This document shows, piece after piece, positions 1 to 7,798 of a stretch of DNA of 44,642 bases. Positions within the stretch are counted from its first letter, which is position 1. Each line of letters starts with the position of its first letter. The notes under the pieces were generated by a model. That model searched no databases. It was not told the DNA's origin and saw nothing but the letters and a program-made list of their open reading frames with translations. Location: positions 1 to 44,642 of the forward strand of contig NZ_FRAH01000027.1 of NCBI RefSeq assembly GCF_900142265.1. The letters run 5' to 3'. The position numbers and the translations under genes were made by a program. This DNA comes from Anaerotignum lactatifermentans DSM 14214. GTDB lineage: Bacteria > Bacillota > Clostridia > Lachnospirales > Anaerotignaceae.

Positions 1-202
1 GCGGAATCTCTACCAAGAGATGGATATGATCTGGCATCATATGACCTTCAATAATTTCTACACCTTTCCATTTACACAAATCTTTAATTATTTTTTGAAT
101 ATCCGCTCTCAATTCATAATAAATTATTTTTCTTCTATACTTTGGTGTAAATACGATATGATACTTGCATACCCATTTTGTGTGTGCTAAACTGTTTGCC
201 AT
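1..202 (-). mobile_element. tnpA: IS200/IS605-family TnpA transposase, 5' part only (runs off the window)
   Basis: The minus frame opens at 202 with ATG and runs off the left edge; about 67 residues are visible. It begins MANSLAHTKWVCKYHIVF, then FTPKYRRK, then PDHIHLLVEIP. This is the N-terminal half of Y1 (HUH) single-strand transposases of IS200/IS605, and HIHLL is the metal-binding His-x-His pair. The catalytic tyrosine would lie beyond the edge, so activity cannot be judged. The Shine-Dalgarno (AAAGGA) sits inside one arm of a long inverted repeat just upstream, as in IS200, where folding limits transposase translation. No tnpB is visible. Confidence 0.9.
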
Positions 203-275
203 AAAAGCATCGTCCTTTCTTATGTAAAATATTTAGGCTTGAACACCCTTATTTTACAACAAGGACGATGCTTTT
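203..275 (-). promoter_or_regulatory. Long inverted repeat sequestering the tnpA ribosome-binding site
   Basis: Two perfect 15-nt arms, AAAAGCATCGTCCTT at 203-217 and its reverse complement at 261-275, are separated by a 43-nt loop. In the tnpA mRNA the downstream arm contains the AAAGGA Shine-Dalgarno and ends next to the ATG. Folding would therefore hide the start. The layout matches the translational repression structure known in IS200; repression here is inferred. Confidence 0.7.
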
Positions 276-294
276 TGCTTAAGCTTTAATCTCA

Positions 295-335
295 CCCGCA
301 GAGCGGGCGGTTGTTAAAGGCTGCTTTGCAGCCTT
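295..335. repeat. Paired hairpins at the end of the IS200-like element
   Basis: Two compact palindromes lie in tandem: CCCGC-AGA-GCGGG at 295-307 and AAGGCTGC-TTT-GCAGCCTT at 317-335. IS200/IS605 elements carry subterminal hairpins recognised by TnpA rather than terminal inverted repeats, so these probably mark the left (5') end of the element. The exact cleavage site is not determined. Confidence 0.55.
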
Positions 336-354
336 CAGCACTAAAGTAATAATG

Positions 355-391
355 GAAAAAACGCATCACGCAGATATTTTGCGTAATGCGC
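355..391 (-). terminator. Rho-independent terminator after the NlpC/P60 gene
   Basis: On the minus strand GCGCATTACGCA pairs with TGCGTGATGCG across a 7-nt loop and is followed by a run of six T (plus positions 356-361). It lies just past the stop of the 421-1029 gene. Confidence 0.7.
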
Positions 392-420
392 TTTGCTTGT
401 AACTACATGATTTGGTTTTC

Positions 421-1029
421 TTATTTTTTTGTCAATACAGGTATACTTCCATTGTTGCTCACCGTGTATCCGAAAGTATCAGCAAGATCTCTGATTTTGA
501 TATAGTTTGTGCCATCTTTCAAGATTCTATCCACGAAGTATTCCTTTCCATTAACAATTATCTTTGATTTTTCAACCATTTCTGTATCCTCCTGACCAGA
601 ATAATCAATATCTATTAATTTTAGCCAATGGGTAAAGTTGGTGTTACGCAGCTTATTGATACGACAGCCATATGCACTGCCGTCCTCAGCGATATACTCA
701 CCATTTCCGATATAGATGCCAATATGACCTTTTCTCCATACGGCAACGCCAATAGGTGCGTTGGCAATGGTTGCAATGGGCTGTACTTCCAAAGCTGTAT
801 CATGGTAATTCTGGGAATTACGTGCAATGCCCGTTGCCCAGCTGATAAGCCCAGAACAATCACAGCAAACTTTCCCAATTTTTTGCTTATCGCTATCCCA
901 AACCAAATTCCCATAGGCTTTTTTTAGGCTATTATAAATGGCTTCTGTCATGACTTTGCCTTTCATTCCGTATACATAGGGCACACCCAATTTGCTTTTG
1001 GCAAATGCCACCAATTCTTGTCCAGTCAT
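421..1029 (-). CDS. NlpC/P60-family cell-wall hydrolase (endolysin-like)
   Basis: About 202 residues. The first ~140 form an NlpC/P60 papain-like fold. The catalytic cysteine lies in CCDCSGLISW and the histidine in WRKGHIGIYIGNG; VPYVYGMKG is the typical N-terminal segment. After a short linker the last ~45 residues (KSKIIVNGKEYFVDRIL..IKIRDLADTFGY) resemble a copper-amine-oxidase-N/stalk wall-associated repeat. There is no signal peptide, which fits a phage-type lysin released through a holin, but no holin or other phage gene is nearby. Two ATGs are possible; the one at 1029 is 8 nt from GGAGGAG, whereas 1035 is only 2 nt away, so 1029 is preferred. It probably cleaves peptide stems of peptidoglycan. 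Likely a prophage remnant or a domesticated amidase. Confidence 0.85.
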   Translation of the reverse strand: MTGQELVAFAKSKLGVPYVYGMKGKVMTEAIYNSLKKAYGNLVWDSDKQKIGKVCCDCSGLISWATGIARNSQNYHDTALEVQPIATIANAPIGVAVWRKGHIGIYIGNGEYIAEDGSAYGCRINKLRNTNFTHWLKLIDIDYSGQEDTEMVEKSKIIVNGKEYFVDRILKDGTNYIKIRDLADTFGYTVSNNGSIPVLTKK

Positions 1030-1060
1030 TTCCATCTCCTCCTTTCCCCCATAATATGAA

Positions 1061-1087
1061 AAAAACAGGGATTGTGTCCCTGTTTTT
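1061..1087 (-). terminator. Strong bidirectional terminator hairpin
   Basis: Eleven-base arms AAAAACAGGGA and TCCCTGTTTTT flank a 5-nt loop, with a U-tract on either strand. It lies between the stop of the metallophosphoesterase gene and the start of the NlpC/P60 gene, so it ends the upstream minus-strand unit and isolates the lysin. Confidence 0.85.
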
Positions 1088-1161
1088 CTGTTGTTTCCAG
1101 TATTCTTTTTTGATTAGTACTTCTGTATATCTTTTGTTGTAAGAAGCTAATAAAGAAAAAT

Positions 1162-1851
1162 TTAAATTTCAACGAATTTATGATATACACCTAAAAGTTT
1201 CTCTGTGATTTCCTGATCTACGTGCATATGACCAAAATACCATTTCTGGAACTTCGGCTGATGTTCCATACTTTGGTACCATTCATTCAAAATTAGTGGA
1301 AATTGGTAATCATCATCTAGGCTTTTTTGTCTGCGAATAGAACTTCTGACAAAGAGCGGCGGCTCATGGGTAATGATGTATTCAATCTGGTCTGCAAATT
1401 GATACAACACCTTTTGACCATGTTCTATTTCTTCGGCAGTTGGTTCTTCTTCTTTCCACCAACTTACACCTTCTGTTCGTCTGTCCTTATCTACAGAACG
1501 GGCACCGCCAAATACAAAAAATTTCTTTTCGTAAATATCGTATATTTCTCCTCGCATGAGATGCAGAACACGTTCCCCTACACGATGTACATTGCCGCCA
1601 TTCCATGTTTCTACGGGGAATTCATTCAGGAGCGCATGATTTTCATGATTGCCATCTACAAAAGCAATTGTGCCAGGAAACACTTGCTGTAAGCTTTCCA
1701 TATCGTACACATAATCTTTGTCCCAAACATATCCGGCATCCCCTGCAATGATCATAATATCAGACGGATGCAATGTTTCTTTTTCTGCAAGCCAAAACAG
1801 TGGCACGAAGGTTCTATGTTTATCACCAGTAATAAAAATTCTTCCACTCAT
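1162..1851 (-). CDS. Calcineurin-like metallophosphoesterase
   Basis: 229 residues, a full-length single-domain phosphoesterase. All family metal-site motifs are visible in order: GDKH (residues 9-12, a variant of the usual D-x-H), GDAG near 37, GNHEN near 67, THEPP near 160 and GHMHVD near 206. The substrate is unknown; relatives hydrolyse phosphomonoesters or diesters, and protein-level guesses would be unsafe. It starts 20 nt after the stop of the MBL-fold gene and ends in a strong terminator, so the two are probably one transcript. No signal peptide is seen, so it is cytoplasmic. Confidence 0.85.
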   Translation of the reverse strand: MSGRIFITGDKHRTFVPLFWLAEKETLHPSDIMIIAGDAGYVWDKDYVYDMESLQQVFPGTIAFVDGNHENHALLNEFPVETWNGGNVHRVGERVLHLMRGEIYDIYEKKFFVFGGARSVDKDRRTEGVSWWKEEEPTAEEIEHGQKVLYQFADQIEYIITHEPPLFVRSSIRRQKSLDDDYQFPLILNEWYQSMEHQPKFQKWYFGHMHVDQEITEKLLGVYHKFVEI

Positions 1852-1870
1852 TTTTCAATATTCACCACAT

Positions 1871-2836
1871 TTATTTTTTATAATAATAAATACCATTTCG
1901 TTCTTCTCTCAAAATTATACCTGATAAATACAAGTATTGTAAATGTGAAATTGCTTCTCCTGTTGCAAACCATTTTTGTGGTGCAGGAAAGCTTTCCCAA
2001 TCTTTGCACATGATTTCCCATGTCATATGCTGAGCGACCATATATGCCGTTTTCCATTCATCTGTCAAAATGTTTTTTACTTCTGCCAATCTTGCTTCAT
2101 GATGTTGGAAAAGTTCTTGAATACGGGTATGGACATCCTGAATCATGGTGCCATGGGAAGTTAAAACGACATCCACATCCAATGCATCAATTTTTTTCAG
2201 ACTGCTTAAATAATCCTGCAAAGGATTTTCAACACCTAATTCGATGCAGATATTGGGCGTAATGGTACCAAGAACATGGTCCCCACAGAACAGAACTTTC
2301 TTTTCTGCGTCATAAAGGCACATATGCCCTGGTGTATGCCCTGGTGTCAAAATCGGCCGGAAATGGTAACCGCCATATTCCAGTACATCACCTTCGTCTA
2401 CATACGTGAAGTTTACTTTTTCTGTATTACAATATTTTCTGCCGGGATGGATATCTGTATTCCTGCCGAACTGTGCTTTGGGAAATCCGAACTTAATGAA
2501 AAGGTCATCCAGCATCCGCCAATACAGATTGCCAGATTCAAAATTGATCATTTCCCCCTCTGTTTCCCCTGCTAGTATTTTGCATCCAGATTTTGCAAAC
2601 TTGGAAATCAAACCACAGTGATCTGAATGAAGATGAGAAATGAATACATCATATTCTTCAATACCCAATTCTGTAACTGCATTTTTCAATGCTTCTTCAC
2701 ATTCAGGTCTGTTAAATCCTGTATCAATCATAAGATTTTTTTCTCCTAAAATGAAGTAGACATTGATTTCTCTTAAAGGATTATTGGGTAAAGGCACAAC
2801 TTGTTTGTAAATATTTTTTGCTACTTCTGTAAGCAT
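1871..2836 (-). CDS. Metallo-beta-lactamase-fold hydrolase
   Basis: 321 residues. The HxHxDH metal motif is at H68-H70-D72-H73 (ISHLHSDHCG), followed by PGHTPGHMCLY, FCGDHVLG and a late TSHGT, so the dinuclear zinc or iron site is complete. The last ~90 residues (WEIMCKDWESF..AISHLQYLYLSGIILREE) form a helical tail resembling a winged-helix, as in MBL hydrolases of the LACTB2/glyoxalase-II-like group. Substrate not predictable. An AAAGGATG ribosome site precedes the ATG. It is divergent from the MerR gene across a 160-bp region, so it is a plausible regulatory target of that protein. Confidence 0.85.
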   Translation of the reverse strand: MLTEVAKNIYKQVVPLPNNPLREINVYFILGEKNLMIDTGFNRPECEEALKNAVTELGIEEYDVFISHLHSDHCGLISKFAKSGCKILAGETEGEMINFESGNLYWRMLDDLFIKFGFPKAQFGRNTDIHPGRKYCNTEKVNFTYVDEGDVLEYGGYHFRPILTPGHTPGHMCLYDAEKKVLFCGDHVLGTITPNICIELGVENPLQDYLSSLKKIDALDVDVVLTSHGTMIQDVHTRIQELFQHHEARLAEVKNILTDEWKTAYMVAQHMTWEIMCKDWESFPAPQKWFATGEAISHLQYLYLSGIILREERNGIYYYKK

Positions 2837-2926
2837 TTCTTATCCATCCTTTCTGCATTGTTTGGATTGTATCACTATTTATGCTATTTTTTTTAATTAA
2901 CCATGCGAAATATTAATGCAATATTA

Positions 2927-2975
2927 TTGAAAAATCCCTATGTTTTTGGTATAATTACATAGAAAATGTATGTAA
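2927..2975 (+). promoter_or_regulatory. Sigma-A promoter and palindrome of the MerR-family gene
   Basis: TTGAAA at 2927-2932 and TATAAT at 2950-2955 are separated by exactly 17 bp, giving a near-consensus promoter. Immediately downstream TTACAT (2955-2960) and ATGTAA (2970-2975) form an inverted repeat over the likely start site, a candidate operator. The 17-bp spacer is unlike the 19-bp MerR-activated type, so the gene is probably expressed constitutively or repressed, not activated. Confidence 0.65.
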
Positions 2976-2999
2976 CCATTGTGGAAAGGGGCGATAAAT

Positions 3000-3857
3000 T
3001 TGTCAGAAAAAAACAAATATTACTCCATCGGAAAGGTGTCCTCCATATGCGATGTACCCATTAAAACTTTGCGTTACTATGACCAGATTGGTCTGCTTGT
3101 TCCACAATATCGCAAGGAAGACAGCCATTACCGGTATTACGAACATACCCAGCTTCTTACACTTCATATCATTCGCAAACTACGTCTGTTGGGCGTTTCT
3201 TTAAAAGATATCCAACGGATCATCCAGAACTGTGATAATGCTGCAATGGAACAATGCGTTGTTTCCAGAATGCATGAAATCTCTAAACACATCCAAGAAC
3301 TGCAGGACCAGCTTGCCATTGGCGAAGTATTGCTCCAACGCCTGAACACAGGAAATGTATTTTTGCAAAACAAAAATCAAGATTCGGAAAGTACCATTCG
3401 AATTGAAAAAATCCCTTTATATCACGTTATCTCTACCAGACGAATCAAACTGGATTATCAAAATTCGGATGTCTCCATTGACCGTTGGTCTGAACTGATT
3501 GAGCTTGCCAAAAAATATCATCTAAAAACTATGGGTTCTATTATTTTAACATATCATAACGAACCTTTGGAACAGTTTTATAACAAAGATTGTGATTTAG
3601 AATCCTGTATTCAGGTACCAGAACCAAAAGATGGACCAGAATTCAAACAATTCGGTGGTTTTTTAGCTGCGACAACCATTCATATCGGCAAAAACGAAGA
3701 TATCATACAAACCCATGTAAAAGCTATTAAATGGATCAAACAACAGGGCTATGTCATCAACGGTCCAATCTCCGAAGAGTACATTGTTTCGCCTATTGAT
3801 GTTTCTGAAGTAGAAAACCATATTACCAAAGTAATCATTCCCATTAAGCGTGTATAA
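3000..3857 (+). CDS. MerR-family regulator with GyrI-like effector-binding domain
   Basis: 285 residues from a TTG start at 3000, chosen because AAAGGGG lies 8 nt upstream; an in-frame TTG at 2979 has no ribosome site. Residues ~7-75 are a MerR winged helix (YYSIGKVSSICDVPIKTLRYYDQIGLL). A coiled-coil follows (~80-120), then a ~150-residue C-terminal region (IRIEKIPLYHVISTRRIKL.. to ..VIIPIKRV) of the GyrI/BmrR small-molecule-binding type. There are no metal-binding cysteine pairs, so an organic ligand is more likely than a metal. It is divergent from the MBL-fold gene and 4 kb from an acl promoter with MerR-type geometry (7799-7829), which makes it a candidate regulator of the beta-amino-acid cluster; that link is inference. 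Confidence 0.88.
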   Translation: MSEKNKYYSIGKVSSICDVPIKTLRYYDQIGLLVPQYRKEDSHYRYYEHTQLLTLHIIRKLRLLGVSLKDIQRIIQNCDNAAMEQCVVSRMHEISKHIQELQDQLAIGEVLLQRLNTGNVFLQNKNQDSESTIRIEKIPLYHVISTRRIKLDYQNSDVSIDRWSELIELAKKYHLKTMGSIILTYHNEPLEQFYNKDCDLESCIQVPEPKDGPEFKQFGGFLAATTIHIGKNEDIIQTHVKAIKWIKQQGYVINGPISEEYIVSPIDVSEVENHITKVIIPIKRV

Positions 3858-3864
3858 TCTTATC

Positions 3865-3895
3865 ATTCCTCCTGTCATAAGCAAGAGGAATTTTT
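3865..3895 (+). terminator. Terminator after the MerR gene
   Basis: ATTCCTC at 3865-3871 pairs with GAGGAAT at 3885-3891 and is followed by TTTT. A second hairpin at about 3926-3954 (AATATCCT/AGGATATT) lies between here and the end of the convergent transporter gene and may serve that minus-strand gene. Confidence 0.6.
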
Positions 3896-3964
3896 AGTTT
3901 GAAGTAAATTACGGATAAATATAGAAATATCCTACTTAAAAAAGCAGGATATTTTCTATTTTCT

Positions 3965-5320
3965 TTATTCACTTATACAATCAGTTACTGGAACATCTTC
4001 CGATTTCTTTGAAAAAAACAGGTAAACACACGCCATTACAATCGCACATACTGGTACCCATGCCAATTTCCATTCTGCAAAAGGCAGTTTCAGATAAAGA
4101 TTTACAAACCAATCCAGATTCAAATTCAGCAGGTTATTATATGTATAAATGCCATCCAGAACACCGAAAAAGACGCTTACGATGATCCCCCACTTGCATA
4201 CGGCCAAGTGTCTTTTATTCTGACAATCCGGCATTAATACATAATACAGTACCAGGATAATTGCGCCGGGATAAACTGCATCTTGAATAGGTGCAACGTA
4301 TGTTAAGATGTTTGTCAGCCCAATTGCCCCTATGATTGCACTGAAAATACATACGATCGCGATAGATTTTTTATATTTTAATTTTTTATTGGATGCGTCT
4401 TCACAAAATTCTGCGGTAGCAGCACTGATACCAATTGCAGTTGTCAAAGATGCAAATACAAGACCGATGGAAAAAATTGCTCCGCCAATTGTTCCCAACA
4501 ATTCAAATGCTACTTGTGTATAGAGTGTAACATACTGCAGTTCAATTGTTCCGCCTGTATTTGCCCCAACAATCATATGCCCCAAATGTGTCAGTGAAAG
4601 CAATCCAATTCCTACAATCCCTACTCGGATAATATTTTTATTCATTCGTTCGTCTGTTACACCATGACCTTTCAGGTTGTTCAATACAACAATCCCAAAA
4701 GTCAGTGCGCACAACAATTCTGAAGTTGCATACCCCTGTGTGAATCCATAAGCAAGTGCAGGTGTCTCATAAGTTTTCGGCTGCCACTCGCCCAACGGAG
4801 TCATCAAGCCCTTTCCGATGATCGCAACAACAATCAAAATCAATACAGGAAACAGGAATTTACTAACCTTATCCATCATGTCACTACGTCCCGCCAAGAA
4901 CCAATATGTAAGAGCGTAATAAAAAGCAGAAAATAAGATAATCGGAATAGAACTGTCTGGTGCAAAACCAGTTGCCTGACAGATCGCATCCCAGGAAGAT
5001 GCACTCATACGAGGAATGGTATACAAAGGACCCATGATGATAATAGTAACGCTTGTAAATATCGGACCAAATTTAGGCATTGCCCGTTTAGCCAAACCGA
5101 AGTATGTGCCCTGTCCTCTTGCCAGTGCTACATAAGCCAGCAAAGGCAAAAACAAAGATGTAATAAAAGCACCGATAAAAGCAATAAAAACCGAGCTGCC
5201 ACTTTCTTTGCCCCATGTCATGGGCCAAACCATACTGGATGCACCAAAGTGCATGGAATACAAGGCACCACCCATCATCAAAAGCGCGGGTACTGATAAA
5301 TCACCTTTCTTCATCCTCAT
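3965..5320 (-). CDS. BrnQ-like (LIVCS family) amino-acid:cation symporter
   Basis: 451 residues, almost entirely hydrophobic with about 12 membrane segments. Family marks include the N-terminal MHFGASSMVWP segment (equivalent to the MFFGAGNLIFP loop) and GPLYTIPRMSASSW (equivalent to GPFFAIPRT). BrnQ proteins import leucine, isoleucine and valine with Na+ or H+. This one is divergent from the typical copy at 42971-44251, and its place behind acl and the CoA transferase suggests a beta-amino acid such as beta-alanine as substrate (inference). AAAGGAGG lies 9 nt before the ATG. The 119-nt leader after the CoA-transferase stop contains an 11-bp inverted repeat. Confidence 0.85.
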   Translation of the reverse strand: MRMKKGDLSVPALLMMGGALYSMHFGASSMVWPMTWGKESGSSVFIAFIGAFITSLFLPLLAYVALARGQGTYFGLAKRAMPKFGPIFTSVTIIIMGPLYTIPRMSASSWDAICQATGFAPDSSIPIILFSAFYYALTYWFLAGRSDMMDKVSKFLFPVLILIVVAIIGKGLMTPLGEWQPKTYETPALAYGFTQGYATSELLCALTFGIVVLNNLKGHGVTDERMNKNIIRVGIVGIGLLSLTHLGHMIVGANTGGTIELQYVTLYTQVAFELLGTIGGAIFSIGLVFASLTTAIGISAATAEFCEDASNKKLKYKKSIAIVCIFSAIIGAIGLTNILTYVAPIQDAVYPGAIILVLYYVLMPDCQNKRHLAVCKWGIIVSVFFGVLDGIYTYNNLLNLNLDWFVNLYLKLPFAEWKLAWVPVCAIVMACVYLFFSKKSEDVPVTDCISE

Positions 5321-5343
5321 ACTACTTCTCCTCCTTTCAAATC

Positions 5344-5418
5344 AAGATAGATGGCATCATCCTCCATTCTTTGTTCTACCATTCTTATATATCTTTTATC
5401 GACAACACCATCTATCTT
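5344..5418 (-). repeat. Inverted repeat in the leader of the BrnQ-like gene
   Basis: Perfect 11-base arms, AAGATAGATGG at 5344-5354 and CCATCTATCTT at 5408-5418, lie 53 nt apart and end about 8 nt before the AAAGGAGG ribosome site of the transporter. In mRNA they could form a stem-loop next to the ribosome site. There is no U-tract, so a leader structure or mRNA processing element is more likely than a terminator. Confidence 0.4.
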
Positions 5419-5438
5419 CCTTACAAAACCACTTTATC

Positions 5439-6632
5439 TCAAATGATTTCTTTTACATATAGTTCATCAATTTCCTGTTTTGTCATTCCCAACAGACTGC
5501 TATAAACCAATTCATTGTCTTCACCAAGAAGAGGAGCACCTTTTTGCACTTTATCTTCTTCTCCATGAATCTTAATAGGTGTACCTGGAATTCGGATTTC
5601 TGTATCCATTCCTTTCTGGTAAACATTCCACAGCATATTGCGAGACTGCAGCTGTGGATGTTCTGCTGCTTCTGGAATGGTCAGAATAACACCAAAGGGA
5701 ATTGCAAGCTTGGTAATGATCTCTTCTAGTTCTTTGATGGTCTTTGTTTGTGTCCATTCTTCAATGATGGGTTTCAAGGAAGTCAGATAATTTTCACATC
5801 TGGCAAGATTTGTTTTGTAAAGAGGGTTTTCAATCAGATCATTTCTACCCATAGCACTGCACAGACCTGCAAACATCTTATCTGTGCCACATCCCATTAC
5901 AAATTCGCCATCTTTTGCGCGGAAGGAGTCAAAAGGAGCAATGCTAGGATCCTGGTTGCCTGCACGATGTGGTGTTTTGCCAGCAATGGTATACTCTACA
6001 ACGAAATTCTCCATAACAGAGAACAATGTATCTACCATGGCAACATCCACTCGCCTGCCGACGCCTGTTTTTTCTCTTTCATACAAAGCCATCAAAATGC
6101 CCATGCACAAATAAGCGCCGGAGTAGTTATCAGCAATAGAAGGACCAATTTTGCAGGGAGGACCATCCGCAAAACCTGTTACACTCATCATGCCGCTCAT
6201 TGCCTGTGCTACGATATCATAACACGGTCTAGATGCCAGAGGACCTTCCAATCCAAATCCACTAATAGATCCGTAAATGATACGAGGATTAATTTCTTTC
6301 AGTACATCATAGGAAAATCCCAGTTTTTCCAATACACCTACTTTGTAGTTTTCGCAAACAACATCTGCTGTTTTTACAAGTTCACGAAAAATCTTTTTGC
6401 CCTCTTCGGAAGCCAAATTCAAAGTGATGCCTTTTTTATTTCGATTGATATATGCATAATAACCGCTGTAATCATTTTTCATGGGACCCCAGCCTCTTGT
6501 CTGGTCACCGCTGCCAGGACGTTCAATTTTGATTACTTCTGCACCATGATCCGCTAAATTCATTGTGCAAAATGGTCCGCTATAAGCCTGTGTCAAGTCT
6601 AAGACGCGAATTCCTTCCAATGGTCTATTCAT
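5439..6632 (-). CDS. Class III (CaiB/BaiF family) CoA transferase
   Basis: 397 residues, the normal length for the family. The N-terminal RPLEGIRVLDLTQAYSGP, AEVIKIERPGSGD and YINRNKKGITLNL segments are typical. The catalytic aspartate is D168 in IGPSIADNYSGAY, equivalent to D169 of formyl-CoA transferase. The enzyme moves CoA between carboxylic acids through mixed anhydride and thioester intermediates. Being between the acl genes and a transporter, it probably activates the imported beta-amino acid by CoA transfer, a step done in C. propionicum by a class I propionate CoA-transferase. Alternatives are carnitine- or aryl-lactate-type transfer (CaiB, FldA). It lies 132 nt downstream of acl, with a hairpin in the gap. 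Confidence 0.9.
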   Translation of the reverse strand: MNRPLEGIRVLDLTQAYSGPFCTMNLADHGAEVIKIERPGSGDQTRGWGPMKNDYSGYYAYINRNKKGITLNLASEEGKKIFRELVKTADVVCENYKVGVLEKLGFSYDVLKEINPRIIYGSISGFGLEGPLASRPCYDIVAQAMSGMMSVTGFADGPPCKIGPSIADNYSGAYLCMGILMALYEREKTGVGRRVDVAMVDTLFSVMENFVVEYTIAGKTPHRAGNQDPSIAPFDSFRAKDGEFVMGCGTDKMFAGLCSAMGRNDLIENPLYKTNLARCENYLTSLKPIIEEWTQTKTIKELEEIITKLAIPFGVILTIPEAAEHPQLQSRNMLWNVYQKGMDTEIRIPGTPIKIHGEEDKVQKGAPLLGEDNELVYSSLLGMTKQEIDELYVKEII

Positions 6633-6663
6633 ACTTTCACCTCTTTACTGATTTTTGAGAATA

Positions 6664-6699
6664 GAAAATCCCAAAACGAATTTTCGTTATGGGATTTTC
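6664..6699 (-). terminator. Long hairpin between acl and the CoA-transferase gene
   Basis: Seventeen-base arms (6664-6680 with 6683-6699, one mismatch) share the core GAAAATCCCA/TGGGATTTTC. Only a short T-rich stretch follows on the minus strand, so it may be a leaky terminator or an mRNA stabiliser. Either would make acl transcripts more abundant than those of the downstream CoA transferase. Confidence 0.5.
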
Positions 6700-6764
6700 A
6701 TATGAACCGTACAATATGCAAAGTTTATAAAATGTGCAGACTGCACACCTGTAGTTAGGACAGA

Positions 6765-7223
6765 TTATTCACCAGGATGTTTTCTGTCTTTGAAAGAAGA
6801 TTCCTGAGGACCTCTCTGATCTTTTTTCGCAATATACAGGCTGCCGATACCTCTGCCGCACAGAATAGGAGGTTCACATGCTGTTGCCGCTGTTTCAGGT
6901 GTTGCTACGCCAGAAAGGTCAGCATCTGTTCTGTCCAGCTGTGTTGCCACTTTCCATGCTTCAAATCTGCATGTGTAGGACTGGTTGCCCACTTTTTCAA
7001 TCCAGCCATGGTATTCCATAAAGTCACCAACATATACGGGTGCCAGGAATTCTACTTTTTCATAGCCCAGGAACAGGCTGATGTCACCATCTACATAAAC
7101 CATCAGTTCTGTACCAACGTCGCCCCACTGTTCAACGATTCTTGCACCGTTTACCAGACCGCCAACATAATGTGCATCTTTTGCGCTCATCATCAGATGA
7201 TGTACTACTTTTTTACCTACCAT
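6765..7223 (-). CDS. acl: Beta-alanyl-CoA:ammonia lyase, second tandem copy
   Basis: 152 residues; hot-dog-fold lyase. The N-terminus MVGKKVVHHLMMSAKDAHY, GDVGTELMVYVDGDISLFLGY, the MEYHGWIEKVGNQSYTC segment and the tail KDQRGPQESSFKDRKHPGE match what I recall of Acl1/Acl2 of C. propionicum almost word for word. Those proteins remove ammonia from beta-alanyl-CoA to give acrylyl-CoA; a lysine-pathway relative acts on 3-aminobutyryl-CoA. The copy differs from its upstream twin at only 7 of 152 positions, among them D/E, N/K, A/G and T/I changes. It is a few residues longer than the ~145 I recall, in the stretch before TACEPP. A ribosome site precedes the ATG and 62 nt separate the copies. Confidence 0.9.
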   Translation of the reverse strand: MVGKKVVHHLMMSAKDAHYVGGLVNGARIVEQWGDVGTELMVYVDGDISLFLGYEKVEFLAPVYVGDFMEYHGWIEKVGNQSYTCRFEAWKVATQLDRTDADLSGVATPETAATACEPPILCGRGIGSLYIAKKDQRGPQESSFKDRKHPGE

Positions 7224-7285
7224 AATAATTTTCCTCCTTTTATTTATCCAATTTGCTCATATGATCATTATTTAGAAATAGATAA

Positions 7286-7744
7286 TTACTCGCCGGGGTG
7301 TTTTCTGTCTTTGAAAGAAGATTCCTGAGGACCTCTCTGATCTTTCTTCGCAATATACAGGCTGCCAGTTGCTCTGCCGCACAGTACGGGAGGTTCACAT
7401 GCTGTTGCTGCTGTTTCGGGTGTTGCTACGCCAGAAAGGTCAGCATCTGTTCTATCCAGCTGTGTTGCCACTTTCCATGCTTCAAACTTACATGTATAGG
7501 ACTGGTTGCCTACTTTTTCGATCCAGCCATGGTATTCCATAAAGTCACCAACATATACAGGTGCCAGGAATTCAATGTTTTCATAACCCAGGAACAGGCT
7601 GATGTCGCCGTCTACATAGACCATCAGTTCTGTACCAACGTCGCCCCACTGATCCACAATTCTTGCACCATTTACCAGACCGCCAACATAATGTGCATCT
7701 TTTGCGCTCATCATCAGATGATGTACAACCTTTTTACCTACCAT
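7286..7744 (-). CDS. acl: Beta-alanyl-CoA:ammonia lyase, first tandem copy
   Basis: 152 residues, with the same features as the downstream copy and about 95% identical to it. This promoter-proximal copy has the C-terminal motif CEPPVLCGRATGSLYIAKK, the same wording I recall for the characterised C. propionicum enzymes, whereas the second copy has ILCGRGIG. It is a soluble cytoplasmic oligomeric enzyme that reversibly adds or removes ammonia on acrylyl-CoA. AGAAGGAGG lies 8 nt before the ATG. It heads the unit acl-acl-CoA transferase-transporter and is preceded by a MerR-type promoter at 7799-7829. In C. propionicum the two acl genes are also near-identical; here they are adjacent. Confidence 0.92.
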   Translation of the reverse strand: MVGKKVVHHLMMSAKDAHYVGGLVNGARIVDQWGDVGTELMVYVDGDISLFLGYENIEFLAPVYVGDFMEYHGWIEKVGNQSYTCKFEAWKVATQLDRTDADLSGVATPETAATACEPPVLCGRATGSLYIAKKDQRGPQESSFKDRKHPGE

Positions 7745-7798
7745 ATTAAATTCCTCCTTCTGTTATATGTATTTTTGTTTGGTTTATTTTATGGTTAT

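Noticed and set aside
421-1029. Prophage at the left edge
   Set aside because: Only a lysin-like NlpC/P60 protein is present. No holin, structural, integrase or replication genes are seen, so calling a prophage is not supported.
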